64,000 bases of DNA from assembly GCF_014534655.1 (NCBI RefSeq), contig NZ_JACVVD010000001.1:496001-560000 (forward strand). The letters run 5' to 3'. Shown here piece by piece: positions 8,566 to 17,422 of this stretch. The position numbers and the translations under genes are program-made. Under the pieces are notes generated by a model. That model was not told where the DNA came from and ran no database searches. It was given only the letters and a program-made list of their open reading frames with translations. The DNA comes from Paenibacillus sedimenti (GTDB lineage: Bacteria > Bacillota > Bacilli > Paenibacillales > NBRC-103111). Each line of letters begins with the position of its first letter. Position 1 is the stretch's first letter.

Positions 8566-10404
8566 TCATGAATAATTAATCTGAGGATGAAACCAAATTT
8601 TATGAAAATCGAGCCAGCCGTAAGCGTTAATGCTCACGCCGCGAACCGATTTATGGAACGCGGTGTTGCTCTTTGTGTGGACAAGGAACAGGACAGCATG
8701 CTTTTGCCTGACCAAATCCTCCAGCATCCCCAGTTTGCTCTGGCGCTCCTTCTCATCGGGTTCCCGAAATATGGCATGCATAGTTCTCTTCACGTTAGCT
8801 GCAAGCTGTTCGTCAAATGCCGATAAGAAAAAATTTCTCTGGGCATATACCTCTAATTCACGAACTTCGTCGTTATTAAGTACATAACCAAACAATTGAC
8901 CATCGTGCTCCGGCAAAGCAGCTGAATGGTTCAAATCAGCAAGCTCCATCTTCATATAGGTTTCCACATGGATGCCGAACGATCTGCAGCGCTCCTCAAT
9001 CCAAGCCGCTTCCTCCTGGTGATAGTAGTTCGTGGCCAAGCGGAATGTTTCGCCGTTATAGCCGCTTGCATCCAGCAGTGCCATGATTTCATCATGGTCT
9101 AAGGGGGGATCCTCAGCCGTATTCCCGGAAGCGGGCAGCAGAGGACGGAAGCCGCACCCCGGATAGATCAGGTTATCTCCCAAATCGGCAATCATCTGCT
9201 GCCGGTCAAGAATATGATGCATCGCTTGGCGGAATTTGTAATGATTCTGCGGACCCGTCTTCCATTGGTTAAAGACAAGCAGACTGCAGCAGGAGAATAA
9301 ATTCTCCATTTCATGCCAGTCATCATCCTGACGGATGCTGGATTTCTTCAGCATATGGGTTGCATCGCCGTCCCCTGACATAACGGACGTCCAGTCGGGT
9401 TCCTTAAGACGGCCGGTCTCCTCCTTGGGGAAGATGAGCACCTCGACACGATCCAGATGCGGCCTGCCGCGAAAATGCAGAGGAAAGGCTTCAAGAACAC
9501 AAATTCCTTCACTTAGGCGCACCAAACGGAAGGGCCCTGTCCCTACCGGATTTTTGGCAAAATCCGCTTCGCTTTTACTTCCGATATCTTCTGGCACGAT
9601 ACTGGCCGGAATTGCGCACAGAAACCGCAGGAATAAATAATTCGGCTCCTTGAGGCGGATCCGAACGGTTTTATGATCCATGGCCTCGATCCGTTCAATG
9701 TCTTGAAACATCCAACCAGCCTCATAGTGTTCCGGCTTCATGCGAAGTCGTTGAATGGAATAAACGACATCATCAGCCGTCAGTTCCCGGCCGTGATGGA
9801 ACATCACCCCTTTTTTCAAATGCAACGTCCATTCCAACGCATTACGGTCACTTTCCCATGAGTGCGCGATGCAAGGAATAATCGTTCGACTCTCGGGATC
9901 GTATTCCACGAGCGTATTGAATATTTGCCCTGTCATGTGGAAGTCGAAAGCGTAATAAACCAAACCGGGGTCCAGGGTGAAAATGTTTCGGTACGCGGGG
10001 AACCGCAGCGTATCTTGCGGCATATTCGAAATGGTTTGCGTTGAGAAGCCCATTCCCTCAGAGAGCCAGTCCATCACTTGGTCTTTGACGGCAGTCCCCC
10101 CGTACCGGTTCATGAGCTCCATCGCTTCCTTGATATCGCCTCTCCCCATCCGGTTCTTGACTTCTTCCAAAAGGATGTCATCAGCATCCGTCAGCAGCGT
10201 CATCACCGAGGTATGACCTCGGCCCTGTCCGGCTTGCCATCCGATCCAGCTTAATTCGCAAAGCTTACGGACGATTAATTTCGCGTAACGGGGCGAACAG
10301 TGCCAGATACCTGTAAGCTTTTCAACGGTAACTGGAAAAGGGGTATTCATGGCTTGATCGGCAAAAGATAAGCGAAGCTCCAAAAAATGATGTGTAGTTT
10401 GCAT
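8566..10404 (-). CDS. SgrR-family transcriptional regulator with solute-binding domain
   Basis: About 612 residues. The N-terminal winged-helix region (LSFADQAMNTPFPVTVEKL, then CSPRYAKLIVRKLCELSWIGW) is followed by a long domain of the extracellular solute-binding protein family 5 type (GLVYYAFDFHMTGQIFNTLVEY and ADDVVYSIQRL). This is the architecture of Escherichia coli SgrR, a cytoplasmic regulator thought to sense a small ligand with its binding-protein-like domain. Two starts are possible: 10458, or the ATG at 10404. The latter is closer to the length of known N-termini and has GAGG 6 bp upstream. It is divergent from an MFS transporter, which it probably controls. Confidence 0.85.
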   Translation of the reverse strand: MQTTHHFLELRLSFADQAMNTPFPVTVEKLTGIWHCSPRYAKLIVRKLCELSWIGWQAGQGRGHTSVMTLLTDADDILLEEVKNRMGRGDIKEAMELMNRYGGTAVKDQVMDWLSEGMGFSTQTISNMPQDTLRFPAYRNIFTLDPGLVYYAFDFHMTGQIFNTLVEYDPESRTIIPCIAHSWESDRNALEWTLHLKKGVMFHHGRELTADDVVYSIQRLRMKPEHYEAGWMFQDIERIEAMDHKTVRIRLKEPNYLFLRFLCAIPASIVPEDIGSKSEADFAKNPVGTGPFRLVRLSEGICVLEAFPLHFRGRPHLDRVEVLIFPKEETGRLKEPDWTSVMSGDGDATHMLKKSSIRQDDDWHEMENLFSCCSLLVFNQWKTGPQNHYKFRQAMHHILDRQQMIADLGDNLIYPGCGFRPLLPASGNTAEDPPLDHDEIMALLDASGYNGETFRLATNYYHQEEAAWIEERCRSFGIHVETYMKMELADLNHSAALPEHDGQLFGYVLNNDEVRELEVYAQRNFFLSAFDEQLAANVKRTMHAIFREPDEKERQSKLGMLEDLVRQKHAVLFLVHTKSNTAFHKSVRGVSINAYGWLDFHKIWFHPQINYS

Positions 10405-10543
10405 AATGAGCCTCATCTCCTTCCGTAAAAGGTGAAGTGATTTACTCAAATCATACACTTTTCATCCCCTTTTGGATAGGTATACTTAAGACATTGAATC
10501 TTTTCCGCTAATGATAACTAGATAGAAAGTTGAGGACACATGT

Positions 10544-11782
10544 ATGAAAATAAACGCAAAAAGACGAATGAGACTACCGGCCTTTCATCCGGTTGCATGG
10601 GGGGTCATCATCGGAACCTTTTTATCACGTACCGGCTTTTTTATGACTTTGCCGTTTTTGGGCATTTATTTGGGTAAAGTCAAAGGCATCGATCCCGCCA
10701 CGATCGGGGCGATTTTAGCGGTCAGCTTGTTCGCTGGGACATTATGCAGCTTTGTCGGAGGGGCGCTATCCGACCGGCTTGGGAGATACTTGGTTATGAT
10801 TGCATCCATGGCGCTATGGAGTCTGGTTCTCGCAGGGTTTGCTTTTGCGAATGCTACGTGGATGTTTTTTGTATTGAGCGGATTAAACGGCCTCTGCCGC
10901 AGTATTTTCGAACCGACCGCAAGAGCTTTGCTGGCGGATGTCACGCCCGCTGAGCAGCGTTCGGATGTGTTTAACGCGAGATATTTTGCCATTAACATTG
11001 GGGGAGCCATAGGACCGTTAGTGGGATTGAAGCTTGGCGCAGGGGGGGCTTCATCATTTTTACCGTTCATGGTGAGTGCGGGAATCTTCGCTGTTTACGC
11101 GGTTGTCTTAGTGTTTTTCATGATTGCCTTTAATCAACAGCTTCCGGAAAAGTCGGCGCCTGTTGCTATGAGGAAAATGGTGCAAATCGTGTTTACGGAC
11201 AAAGTGTTCCTATACTTCCTTTTAGGGAATGTATTCGTGGCGGGGGCTTATTCCCATCTGGATTCCACTTTATCGCAATATATTGGACATGACCGGGTAG
11301 AGGCTTATTCCTTCTTGTTCGTCGTGAATACATTATCGGTACTTGTCTTTCAATATCCGCTTGCAAAACTGATGAAGCGCTTTTCATCGCTAACCGCATT
11401 GAAGGCAGGGTGTCTGTTGTTCGGGCTGGGGCTGTTCGGATTCGGCGTCTTTCACAATATCTTTATGCTGTCCTTATCGATGGTGATCTTTACGATCGGT
11501 GAAATATTGTGCTTTGTGATCGGCGATGTGCTTATCGGCGAAATTGCGCCGGAACATCTAAGAGGCGCTTATTATGGCGCCAGCGGGTTCGCCTTTATCG
11601 GGCAAAGCGCCTGTGCTTGGCTGGGGGGAATCTTGCTGAATGTATTCGGGTTCGGTCAAGGGCCGCTCATATTCGGGATTCTGATGCTGTTGACCTTCCT
11701 TGCATTTCCATTTTTTCATCGAGGCCAGCAATTGCGCGGGCAGCAGCATCGGGTTGAAAGAACTAGCGGCGTGGTTGCGTAA
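10544..11782 (+). CDS. MFS transporter, probable SgrR-controlled efflux pump
   Basis: A 412-residue, 12-helix major facilitator. The loop 2-3 motif reads GALSDRLGRY, the classic MFS motif A, and there is a Pro/Gly-rich helix 4-5 region. The basic N-terminus lacks a signal peptide. It is divergent from the SgrR-like regulator with about 140 bp between the starts. This arrangement recurs in Bacillota and parallels SgrR-SetA in enterobacteria, where SetA exports sugars. Sugar or drug efflux is therefore plausible, but the substrate cannot be read from sequence. Confidence 0.85.
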   Translation: MKINAKRRMRLPAFHPVAWGVIIGTFLSRTGFFMTLPFLGIYLGKVKGIDPATIGAILAVSLFAGTLCSFVGGALSDRLGRYLVMIASMALWSLVLAGFAFANATWMFFVLSGLNGLCRSIFEPTARALLADVTPAEQRSDVFNARYFAINIGGAIGPLVGLKLGAGGASSFLPFMVSAGIFAVYAVVLVFFMIAFNQQLPEKSAPVAMRKMVQIVFTDKVFLYFLLGNVFVAGAYSHLDSTLSQYIGHDRVEAYSFLFVVNTLSVLVFQYPLAKLMKRFSSLTALKAGCLLFGLGLFGFGVFHNIFMLSLSMVIFTIGEILCFVIGDVLIGEIAPEHLRGAYYGASGFAFIGQSACAWLGGILLNVFGFGQGPLIFGILMLLTFLAFPFFHRGQQLRGQQHRVERTSGVVA

Positions 11783-11825
11783 GTTCAGTTACAGCTAACT
11801 ATAATAATGGGGAATGGGTGATTTG

Positions 11826-12596
11826 ATGAGCAGCAACATTCAAGATTTTCATAATCTTCATCATGGAGATGACATATTATTTATCGGCAATGCTTGGGAT
11901 TTGCTCTCCGCGTTGTCTCTTGAAAAAGCCGGATTTCAAGCACTTGGGACGACAAGCTGGGGAATTGCCAGGACACTGGGCTACTCAGACGGTGAAAAGA
12001 TTGATTTTAATATTCATCTGGGCATAATTAAAAGTATTGTCGATCATGTGAAAATTCCAGTTTCCGCCGATATCGAGTCAGGTTATGGGGATACCCAAAC
12101 AGCCATCATAGAAAATGTGTTGAGAACGGCAGATTTGGGTGTTGCCGGTATCAATATCGAGGACTCTCTCAAAAAACAAACAGGCTTAAGAGAGTTATCC
12201 GGTCATTGCGAGTTGTTGTCAAAAATAAGGGCAGCATTAGAGAATCGTGGTTATAACAATTTTTATATAAACGCTAGGATCGATACGTACTTTCAAATTC
12301 AGGATCCTTTTGCTGAAACCATCAGCAGGGCAAAGGCTTATGTCGAAAGTGGAGCAAGCGGCATTTTTGTTCCCGGATTAAAAGAAGAAGAGGAGATTAA
12401 GGCGGTTGCGGAGCAAGTTAATGCTCCATTGAATGTCCTATCATTGCCTGGACTAACCAATGTGAAGAAGCTTAATGAGCTAGGCGTGAAACGGTTTAGC
12501 TTTGGAAATGCATTTTCCGACAAGGTTGCAGCTTTTATGGAAGAGAGCGCAGCTGAGCTTTATGAGGTGAGGGATACCGCTTTTTTATACGAGTAA
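11826..12596 (+). CDS. Isocitrate lyase/PEP mutase family enzyme
   Basis: A 256-residue TIM-barrel protein of the PEP mutase/isocitrate lyase superfamily. Features include VSADIESGYGD (metal-binding acidic residues), GINIEDS, and NFYINARIDTYF around residues 135-145. The lyase signature KKCGH of true isocitrate or methylisocitrate lyases is absent, so this belongs to the uncharacterised group that may act on oxaloacetate-like or phosphonate substrates. The ATG at 11826 is preferred over 11814 because GGGTG lies 6 bp before it, while the first ATG overlaps that site. It lies 43 bp after the MFS gene, possibly cotranscribed, and ends in a terminator. Confidence 0.85.
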   Translation: MSSNIQDFHNLHHGDDILFIGNAWDLLSALSLEKAGFQALGTTSWGIARTLGYSDGEKIDFNIHLGIIKSIVDHVKIPVSADIESGYGDTQTAIIENVLRTADLGVAGINIEDSLKKQTGLRELSGHCELLSKIRAALENRGYNNFYINARIDTYFQIQDPFAETISRAKAYVESGASGIFVPGLKEEEEIKAVAEQVNAPLNVLSLPGLTNVKKLNELGVKRFSFGNAFSDKVAAFMEESAAELYEVRDTAFLYE

Positions 12597-12601
12597 CTTG
12601 C

Positions 12602-12638
12602 AAAAAGCCCCGGTATGGGGCTTTTTGCTGTTTTTTTA
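12602..12638 (+). terminator. Terminator after the PEP mutase-family gene
   Basis: Stem AAAAAGCCCC pairs with GGGGCTTTTT around a 4-base loop and is followed by a run of seven T. Confidence 0.88.
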
Positions 12639-12694
12639 ACATTATAGAATTTATGAATTTCCGGGGTTGTCGTAGAGGAAATTGTTTCGTTAAT

Positions 12695-12752
12695 GTGGGC
12701 ATTTGTGTCGTTGGATTTAAGAGAAGAAATCTAACGACATAAAAGTGCCTAC
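12695..12752. repeat. Long imperfect inverted repeat in the intergenic space
   Basis: Arms of about 25 bases (12695-12719 and 12728-12752) pair around an 8-base loop with a few mismatches, giving a long cruciform or hairpin. It has no terminal T-run and no open reading frame. It could be a small MITE-like or REP-like element, or a hairpin at the end of a transcript. The rest of 12639-12904 shows no gene. Confidence 0.55.
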
Positions 12753-12805
12753 ATAGTACTTAATCAACACAAGTGATCCGGTATTACAGAATAGACAACC
12801 TTCAC

Positions 12806-12845
12806 TGAAAAACTGGAGGATGCGGCACACGGCTACAACTCCAGT
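12806..12845 (-). terminator. Weak terminator for the minus-strand MFS operon
   Basis: On the minus strand ACTGGAG pairs with CTCCAGT across a 20-base loop and is followed by TTTTTC. It lies downstream of the MFS stop at 12905. The stem is short and the loop long, so the call is tentative. Confidence 0.4.
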
Positions 12846-12904
12846 GATGCATACTGCGGTCTGGCGCCGGCGAAAAGGAGTCAGATTAAGTCTGAAAGGG
12901 GACG

Positions 12905-14353
12905 TTACTCGAACGTGGCTCCCGTCCGATCGAGCCGTTCCCCGCGACGGCGTTCCACGCGCTTACGAAATCCTGTTGCCGTAATGGTTGCTCCTAGGAC
13001 GGTACCCGCAACCGGCACGATCAGAGCGGATCGGAAGCCGTCCAACATGGCTTGGGGGGATCCATCTGTTCCAGTGGAGATAACGCTGACGGCGGTCACA
13101 ACCGCGAGACCAAGTGCCGCGCCGAACTGGATAGATGTGCTAAGAATGCCGCTCGCAAGTCCTTGTTCTTCTTCTGCGATGCCGTCTGTGGCCGCAATGG
13201 TGAGCGGCCCGTAGGTCAGTGCAAAAGCGATACCAGTGAGAATCATGGTCGGAAACATAGCTGCATACGTCCAGTCGAGATCAACCGGCAGGAATAAAGC
13301 GTAGGATACGGCGGCGATAGAAAATCCTCCGAAAATGACCCGGGTGTAGCCGAATCGGTTTACGAGACGAGGCGTAACCGTCGGAGCAAGCACGGCGTCG
13401 ATGCCGATCGCCAAGAGCGCAAGCCCGGTCTCGAGAGCCGACCAACCGCGAAGCTCTTGAAGATAAAGTACTGCGATAAACTGGAATCCGAAGAAGGATC
13501 CGGCTAACAATAGAGCCCCCAGGTTGGCACGTACGAGCGCACCCGATCGGAGAATGCCGAGCCGCATAAGCGGCGAAGCAGAACGACGTTCGATGGCAAT
13601 GAATGCGATCATAAGGACGAGACTGGCGGCAGCCGTTCCGATCGTCCAGACCCATTTCGTTTCCGGTGCATTGATTACCGCAGAAACGAGTAGGAGCATC
13701 GCCCCTGTCACGCTGACCGCTCCGGCGAGGTCGAAGCCATGCGACGAACGTTCCGGACGTCCCGAATAAGGGATAAGACGTATCCCGGCCAGCAGAATGA
13801 TCAGTGCCAAAGCGACCGGAGCGAAAAATACCCACCTCCAATCGACTGCGGTTAACAAACCGCCAACGACGAGACCGAGCGAGAAGCCTGCAGCCGCCGT
13901 CCCCGCATAGACGAGCAGAGCTTTATTGCGCGACGGTCCTTCGGGAAAACTGGTCGTGATGATGGATAAACCGGCCGGCGTCATGAAGGCGGCGGCGACC
14001 CCCGTTACGAACCGCGAGAGGATCAGGATCCATCCTTCGGTCGCCATCCCGCCGAGTCCGGAGAAGAGAAGGAACACCAAAAGCCATCCCAGGAACATCC
14101 GCCGCCGGCCAAGCAAATCGGCGGCACGCCCCCCTAGCAGCATGAAGCCGCCGTAACCAAGCACATAGGCGCTTGCGACCCAACTTAGCTCGCCGGTGGT
14201 CATGTTCAGTTCGTCGCGGATCGACGGCAGCGCGACGCCCATCATCGACACGTCGATCCCTTCGAGAAATATCGCCCCGCAAAGTACGAGCAACAACCCC
14301 CATGAAATTTTAACGTCCGCATTTCGAAGTGCGCTTGAATTATTGCTTATCAT
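12905..14353 (-). CDS. MFS drug-efflux transporter, DHA2 (EmrB/QacA-like, 14 TM)
   Basis: A 482-residue protein with about 14 hydrophobic helices. The N-terminal motif LEGIDVSMMGVALPSI matches the D1 motif of 14-TM DHA2 pumps, GGRAADLLGRRRMF is motif A, and FMTPAGLSIITTSFPEG follows. It should export toxic organic compounds using the proton gradient. Its start overlaps the preceding oxidoreductase stop by 4 bp (ATGA), so the two are translationally coupled. The gene is visibly richer in GC than its neighbours, a hint of separate ancestry. The operon is likely controlled by the divergent HxlR regulator. Confidence 0.9.
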   Translation of the reverse strand: MISNNSSALRNADVKISWGLLLVLCGAIFLEGIDVSMMGVALPSIRDELNMTTGELSWVASAYVLGYGGFMLLGGRAADLLGRRRMFLGWLLVFLLFSGLGGMATEGWILILSRFVTGVAAAFMTPAGLSIITTSFPEGPSRNKALLVYAGTAAAGFSLGLVVGGLLTAVDWRWVFFAPVALALIILLAGIRLIPYSGRPERSSHGFDLAGAVSVTGAMLLLVSAVINAPETKWVWTIGTAAASLVLMIAFIAIERRSASPLMRLGILRSGALVRANLGALLLAGSFFGFQFIAVLYLQELRGWSALETGLALLAIGIDAVLAPTVTPRLVNRFGYTRVIFGGFSIAAVSYALFLPVDLDWTYAAMFPTMILTGIAFALTYGPLTIAATDGIAEEEQGLASGILSTSIQFGAALGLAVVTAVSVISTGTDGSPQAMLDGFRSALIVPVAGTVLGATITATGFRKRVERRRGERLDRTGATFE

Positions 14354-14943
14354 TCGAAGACATCCCCTTTCATTTCACGATACCGAAAACCAAGGTCATA
14401 AGCTTGCGCCAACAGCCGTTCATGCAAACCCGGCCTTGCATCCAAAGTATTGTATAAGATCTCGACTTTGGAGACAGGGATGCCGGCGTAAGAGGCCATT
14501 CCCACATTGAGCTGACGCTTGAGCATATCGTCGTAATGTCTCTTCTCGAAATGTTCGCGGGAAGCGCCTGCGAGACCGAGCCAAAGCACCCGCTCATGGT
14601 GAAGTTTGCCGGAACCGTAGGCAATGCCGTCGTTCCATACGCGATCGATATATCCTTTCAGCATGGCCGGCATGTTGTACCACCAAATCGGGAAAACATA
14701 GGCCAGCGCTTCGTGCTTCATCATTCTCGCGATTTCAGCCTCTACCTCGGGAGAATACATTTTGCGTGTAGACGAGAATACGGGCTCATCCGCTTCCCTC
14801 AGAGCGGGATCGAAGCCGATGCTATACAAATCGAGCAACTCCGCTCGATGTCCGGCATCTTGAAGACCTTGCGCGAAGCGGTCCGCAACCGCAAAAGTGA
14901 ACGAATTCGTTCTTGGGTGACTTGCGACTATAAGTACATTCAT
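14350..14943 (-). CDS. NAD(P)H-dependent flavoprotein oxidoreductase (MdaB/KefF-like)
   Basis: A 197-residue flavodoxin-fold enzyme. The N-terminus VLIVASHPRTNSF is the FMN/FAD phosphate-binding loop, and FPIWWYNMPAMLKGYIDRV is the conserved central motif of NQO1/MdaB quinone reductases. Such enzymes reduce quinones by two electrons and protect against electrophiles. The ATG at 14943 is preferred over 14979 because GGAGG lies 12 bp upstream, inside what would otherwise be coding sequence. It is coupled to the downstream MFS pump and divergent from hxlR. The combination suggests a quinone or electrophile stress response (inference from YodB/CatR-type systems). Confidence 0.88.
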   Translation of the reverse strand: MNVLIVASHPRTNSFTFAVADRFAQGLQDAGHRAELLDLYSIGFDPALREADEPVFSSTRKMYSPEVEAEIARMMKHEALAYVFPIWWYNMPAMLKGYIDRVWNDGIAYGSGKLHHERVLWLGLAGASREHFEKRHYDDMLKRQLNVGMASYAGIPVSKVEILYNTLDARPGLHERLLAQAYDLGFRYREMKGDVFE

Positions 14944-15007
14944 AACGTTTCCCAACCTCCAATGATTATTTTGTGGCATGTGGTGATTATGTACCCTATA
15001 ATGGGAA

Positions 15008-15075
15008 TTGAAAAGAACGCACTTTATTGTGCCATTAACACCAAAAAGTTATATAGGCACTAAAAAGTATCTAAG
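15008..15075 (-). promoter_or_regulatory. Putative HxlR operator/promoter, copy 1
   Basis: This segment between the oxidoreductase and hxlR is repeated in inverted orientation at 15550-15615, downstream of hxlR. The shared core includes GCACTTTATTGTGC and CACCAAAAAGTTATATAGG, about 80% identical over 65 bp. Each copy faces a gene start, so it most likely carries the promoter and binding site of the HxlR protein encoded between them. Confidence 0.6.
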
Positions 15076-15117
15076 AACACAATGAATGACACGTTTATCG
15101 ACGGGAGGAGATAACAA

Positions 15118-15462
15118 ATGGAAGCCCAGCCGAAACGCACGTACAATATGCCGGCAGAAGCAACTATCGAAGTTATAGGGGGCAAATGGAAAATGCTGAT
15201 TCTATGCCACTTGTCCTATAGCTCCAAACGAACGAGCGAGCTTAAGAAAGCTATGCCTGGTATTACGCAAAAAATGTTGACGCAGCAATTGCGGGAATTG
15301 GAAGACGACGGAATTATTATCCGGACGGTCTACAATCAAGTACCGCCGAAAGTGGTCTATGAACTGAGTGAAATCGGAGAGACACTGAAAGCGGTATTGG
15401 ACCAACTGTGCGAGTGGGGGGAAAAGTTCATTCAGGGCCAGTTTCACCGGGGAAAGAATTAA
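15118..15462 (+). CDS. HxlR-family winged-helix regulator
   Basis: A 114-residue DNA-binding protein. The HxlR signature is clear: a winged helix with IGGKWKMLILCHL, RTSELKKAMPGITQKMLTQQ and LREL, then VPPKVVYELSEIG in the wing. Family members such as YodB, CatR and HypR sense quinones, aldehydes or disulfide stress through an N-terminal cysteine. Here the only early cysteine is in LILCHLS (about residue 30). A GGGAGGAG site precedes the ATG. It is divergent from the flavoprotein-MFS operon. The mirrored operator copies on both sides suggest that it also controlled the now-broken SDR gene downstream. Confidence 0.9.
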   Translation: MEAQPKRTYNMPAEATIEVIGGKWKMLILCHLSYSSKRTSELKKAMPGITQKMLTQQLRELEDDGIIIRTVYNQVPPKVVYELSEIGETLKAVLDQLCEWGEKFIQGQFHRGKN

Positions 15463-15481
15463 TCATGATCGATACTGAAAT

Positions 15482-15511
15482 AACGGTTGCTGCGGCAGCC
15501 GTTTTTTATTT
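15482..15511 (+). terminator. Terminator of hxlR-like gene
   Basis: An inverted repeat (AACGGTTGCTG with CAGCCGTT) around CGG is followed by TTTTTTATTTT, 20 bp after the hxlR stop. Confidence 0.85.
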
Positions 15512-15549
15512 TCTCCATTCTCTCTCTGTCGATGAAGGTGATTTTCAAA

Positions 15550-15615
15550 CAGGTACTTCTCGGTACCTATATAACTTTTTGGTGCTAACAGCACAATAAA
15601 GTGCGTACTTCTCAA
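15550..15615 (+). promoter_or_regulatory. Putative HxlR operator/promoter, copy 2 (inverted)
   Basis: This is the reverse-complement counterpart of 15008-15075, with the core CCTATATAACTTTTTGGTG then GCACAATAAAGTGCG. It lies after the hxlR terminator and before the broken SDR gene. It therefore probably drove that gene under the same regulator. Confidence 0.6.
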
Positions 15616-15679
15616 ATCGAATTTCATACATTAGAGTTTGATTCGAAAGTCATTTTCTTAACTATTCAAGGAGGATTCA

Positions 15680-16428
15680 TATGAACAAGTACGCTGGAAA
15701 AAAAGCCGTCGTCACAGGCGGTACCCATGGTATGGGATTAGCGATTGTCAAGGCGCTTTTGGAAGGAGGGGCTGAAGTCGTGCTTACGTAGGAATGAGCA
15801 GAACATTGATAATGCCCGGACCGAGCTCCAATCGGAAGCGGCGCATGTCGTTCGCTCCGATGCGGCGAACATGGCCGACATCGAAGCTCTCGGTGGGATC
15901 GTCGAGAAAAAACTGGGCCATATCGACTACGTGTTCGTCAATCACGGCATCGCAGAAATCAACCTGCTTGAGCAGGTGACCGAGGCATCCTGGGATAGGC
16001 ACTTTAATATCAACACCAAGGGAGCGTTCTTCACGATTCAGCGGCTTGCTCCCCTTATTAAGGATGGCGGCGCGATTGTCTTCACTACAGTTGCCAATGA
16101 TAGGATTTTCCCTGGAATAGCTGCATATTCCGGATCGAAGGAGGCTGTAGGTGCTATTGCTCAGGTGCTCGCTGCCGAGTTTCTGCCAAGGAAGATCCGA
16201 GTGAATTCCGTGGCCCCCGGCTACATTGATACCCCGACCATGGGTGTACCAGGCTTGACAGAAGAAGAACGAGCCGAGTTTATGAAGCAGGGCGACGAAA
16301 TTACTCCGCTCAAGCGGCACGGTTCGGTCGGGGAGGTTGCCGCCGCCGCCTTGTTTTTGGCCGCCGATGCGACCTTCACCACCGGTGTCGAATTGCCTGT
16401 TGATGGTGGATTTGCACAAGGCCTATAG
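15680..16428 (+). pseudogene. SDR-family oxidoreductase, frameshifted
   Basis: From the ATG at 15680 (GGAGG 8 bp upstream) the frame encodes a Rossmann start, [20 protein letters not shown], then meets TAG at 15788 after EVVLT. The rest of the enzyme continues in another frame from RNEQNIDNARTEL to VDGGFAQGL. It includes the NHG motif, the catalytic YSGSKEA and the PGYIDTP region. Two lost bases next to 15788 (expected T-G-R-N) would explain the break. Together the parts make about 250 residues, a normal SDR length. The operator copy in front indicates HxlR control before decay. A sequencing error is the main alternative. Confidence 0.8.
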
Positions 16429-16534
16429 CAACCATTAAGTTGTGTTTAGGATCAAGGTCACAATAAGAGCAGAGTTTCAAAAATTGCAAAGTAGCACAGT
16501 TCGCTGAGAAATCTTAGGCGACGGGATCATTCTG

Positions 16535-16966
16535 CTAGCTGATGAGACGACTTGGTGTTAGGCGTATTGAAGCAATCGGTTTGGTCAACTCATCGATCGT
16601 AAAAAGATTCGCACCGCCCTCCTGATAAGATTCTTTCGATCCATAAGTGGAGATCGCAAGTCCGATCTCTTTGCCATGCATTTTATCACCACCCGGACCA
16701 TACGCCCAGCCGTATTGCAGCACGGAATCAAACCATTTTTTCAATAATGGCGGTGTACTATACCAATAGAACGGATATTGCAAAATGCTGCGGTCATGCG
16801 CTTCCAACAGCGCTTGCTCCCGGGCGAGATCAATCACTTCGTTCGGATAAGCTTGATATAATTGGTGAATTGTTATGTTGCTGTGCTACTGTAATTCTTG
16901 GACCCACGCCTTATTGATGCGGGATTCGTTAATATTTGGTTGTGTCACAATAACTAATGTTTTCAT
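16535..16966 (-). pseudogene. NAD(P)H oxidoreductase (YwrO/KefF-like), nonsense mutation and truncated
   Basis: The minus strand reads MKTLVIVTQPNINESRINK from 16966. It hits an in-frame TAG at 16886-16888 (codon 27) and continues in the same frame through ILQYPFYWYSTPPLLKKWFD and YGPGGDKMHGKEIGLAIST to a stop at 16535. The flavodoxin-fold motifs match modulator-of-drug-activity/KefF-type enzymes. After FTIDELTKP the usual C-terminal region of about 40-50 residues is missing. With both an internal stop and a lost end, this is a dead gene. It sits just after a broken NIPSNAP gene in the same orientation. Confidence 0.8.
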
Positions 16967-16978
16967 ATGGATTACCCC

Positions 16979-17220
16979 TTAATTTTGGATTTGTCGGTTG
17001 GTGAAAAAAGGAACCCTCTTCATATAAACAACGTCGATTTTCTCGTAAAGAGGTCCGTTTTGTTCACTGGCACGTTTGAGCTTTATCCATTCCGGATCAT
17101 GATGAAATTTCTCAAAGCGCCATGCTTTGCAAATATTTGCAGCGTACGATCTCTAAATCTTGCTTGGATCTCTTGCATCTTGCCAGGATGTATATGGTAG
17201 ATTCTAAGTTCGTATAGCAT
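16979..17220 (-). pseudogene. NIPSNAP-family protein, internal deletion
   Basis: Minus-strand translation from the ATG at 17220 (GGAGGTG 4 bp upstream) gives MLYELRIYHIHPGKMQEIQ and on to IFAKHGAL. It then shifts frame into FHHDPEWIKLKRASEQNGPL and IDVVYMKRVPFF, ending with TAA at 16979. Start and end both match NIPSNAP domain proteins (about 100 residues), but roughly 30 central residues and the frame are lost. Family members are small ferredoxin-fold proteins of unclear role. The intact ancestor probably headed an operon with the oxidoreductase at 16966. Confidence 0.75.
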
Positions 17221-17299
17221 ATTTCACCTCCATGTCAGCCTCCTTGAAACTGTGTATTGTGGTCCACATGACTAATCATACGTAATTAGCTAATTAAAT

Positions 17300-17330
17300 G
17301 TAAGTATTCACTTTTACGTTCAATACTTAC
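17300..17330. promoter_or_regulatory. Inverted repeat, candidate operator of the broken NIPSNAP operon
   Basis: GTAAGTATT (17300-17308) and AATACTTAC (17322-17330) form a perfect 9-bp inverted repeat with a 13-base spacer, 80 bp upstream of the NIPSNAP start. The half-site resembles the TACT/AGTA-type palindromes bound by YodB-like HxlR proteins. A broken HxlR gene lies just beyond. Confidence 0.45.
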
Positions 17331-17366
17331 TAGAACGAAAGTATGGGCATGGTACGAATGAAAAAA

Positions 17367-17409
17367 AGTGGCAGTCTAGAACGAAGTTTCATGTTCTAGA
17401 CTGCCACTT
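17367..17409. terminator. Bidirectional hairpin terminator
   Basis: A perfect stem of about 16 bp (AGTGGCAGTCTAGAAC and its complement) has an A-tract on one side and TTATTATTTT on the other. It ends the HxlR remnant on the minus strand. Confidence 0.75.
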
Positions 17410-17422
17410 ATTATTTTAGCTC

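Noticed and set aside
16967-17200. Plus-strand 77-residue open frame
   Set aside because: It is antisense to a clear NIPSNAP remnant and has no recognisable features.
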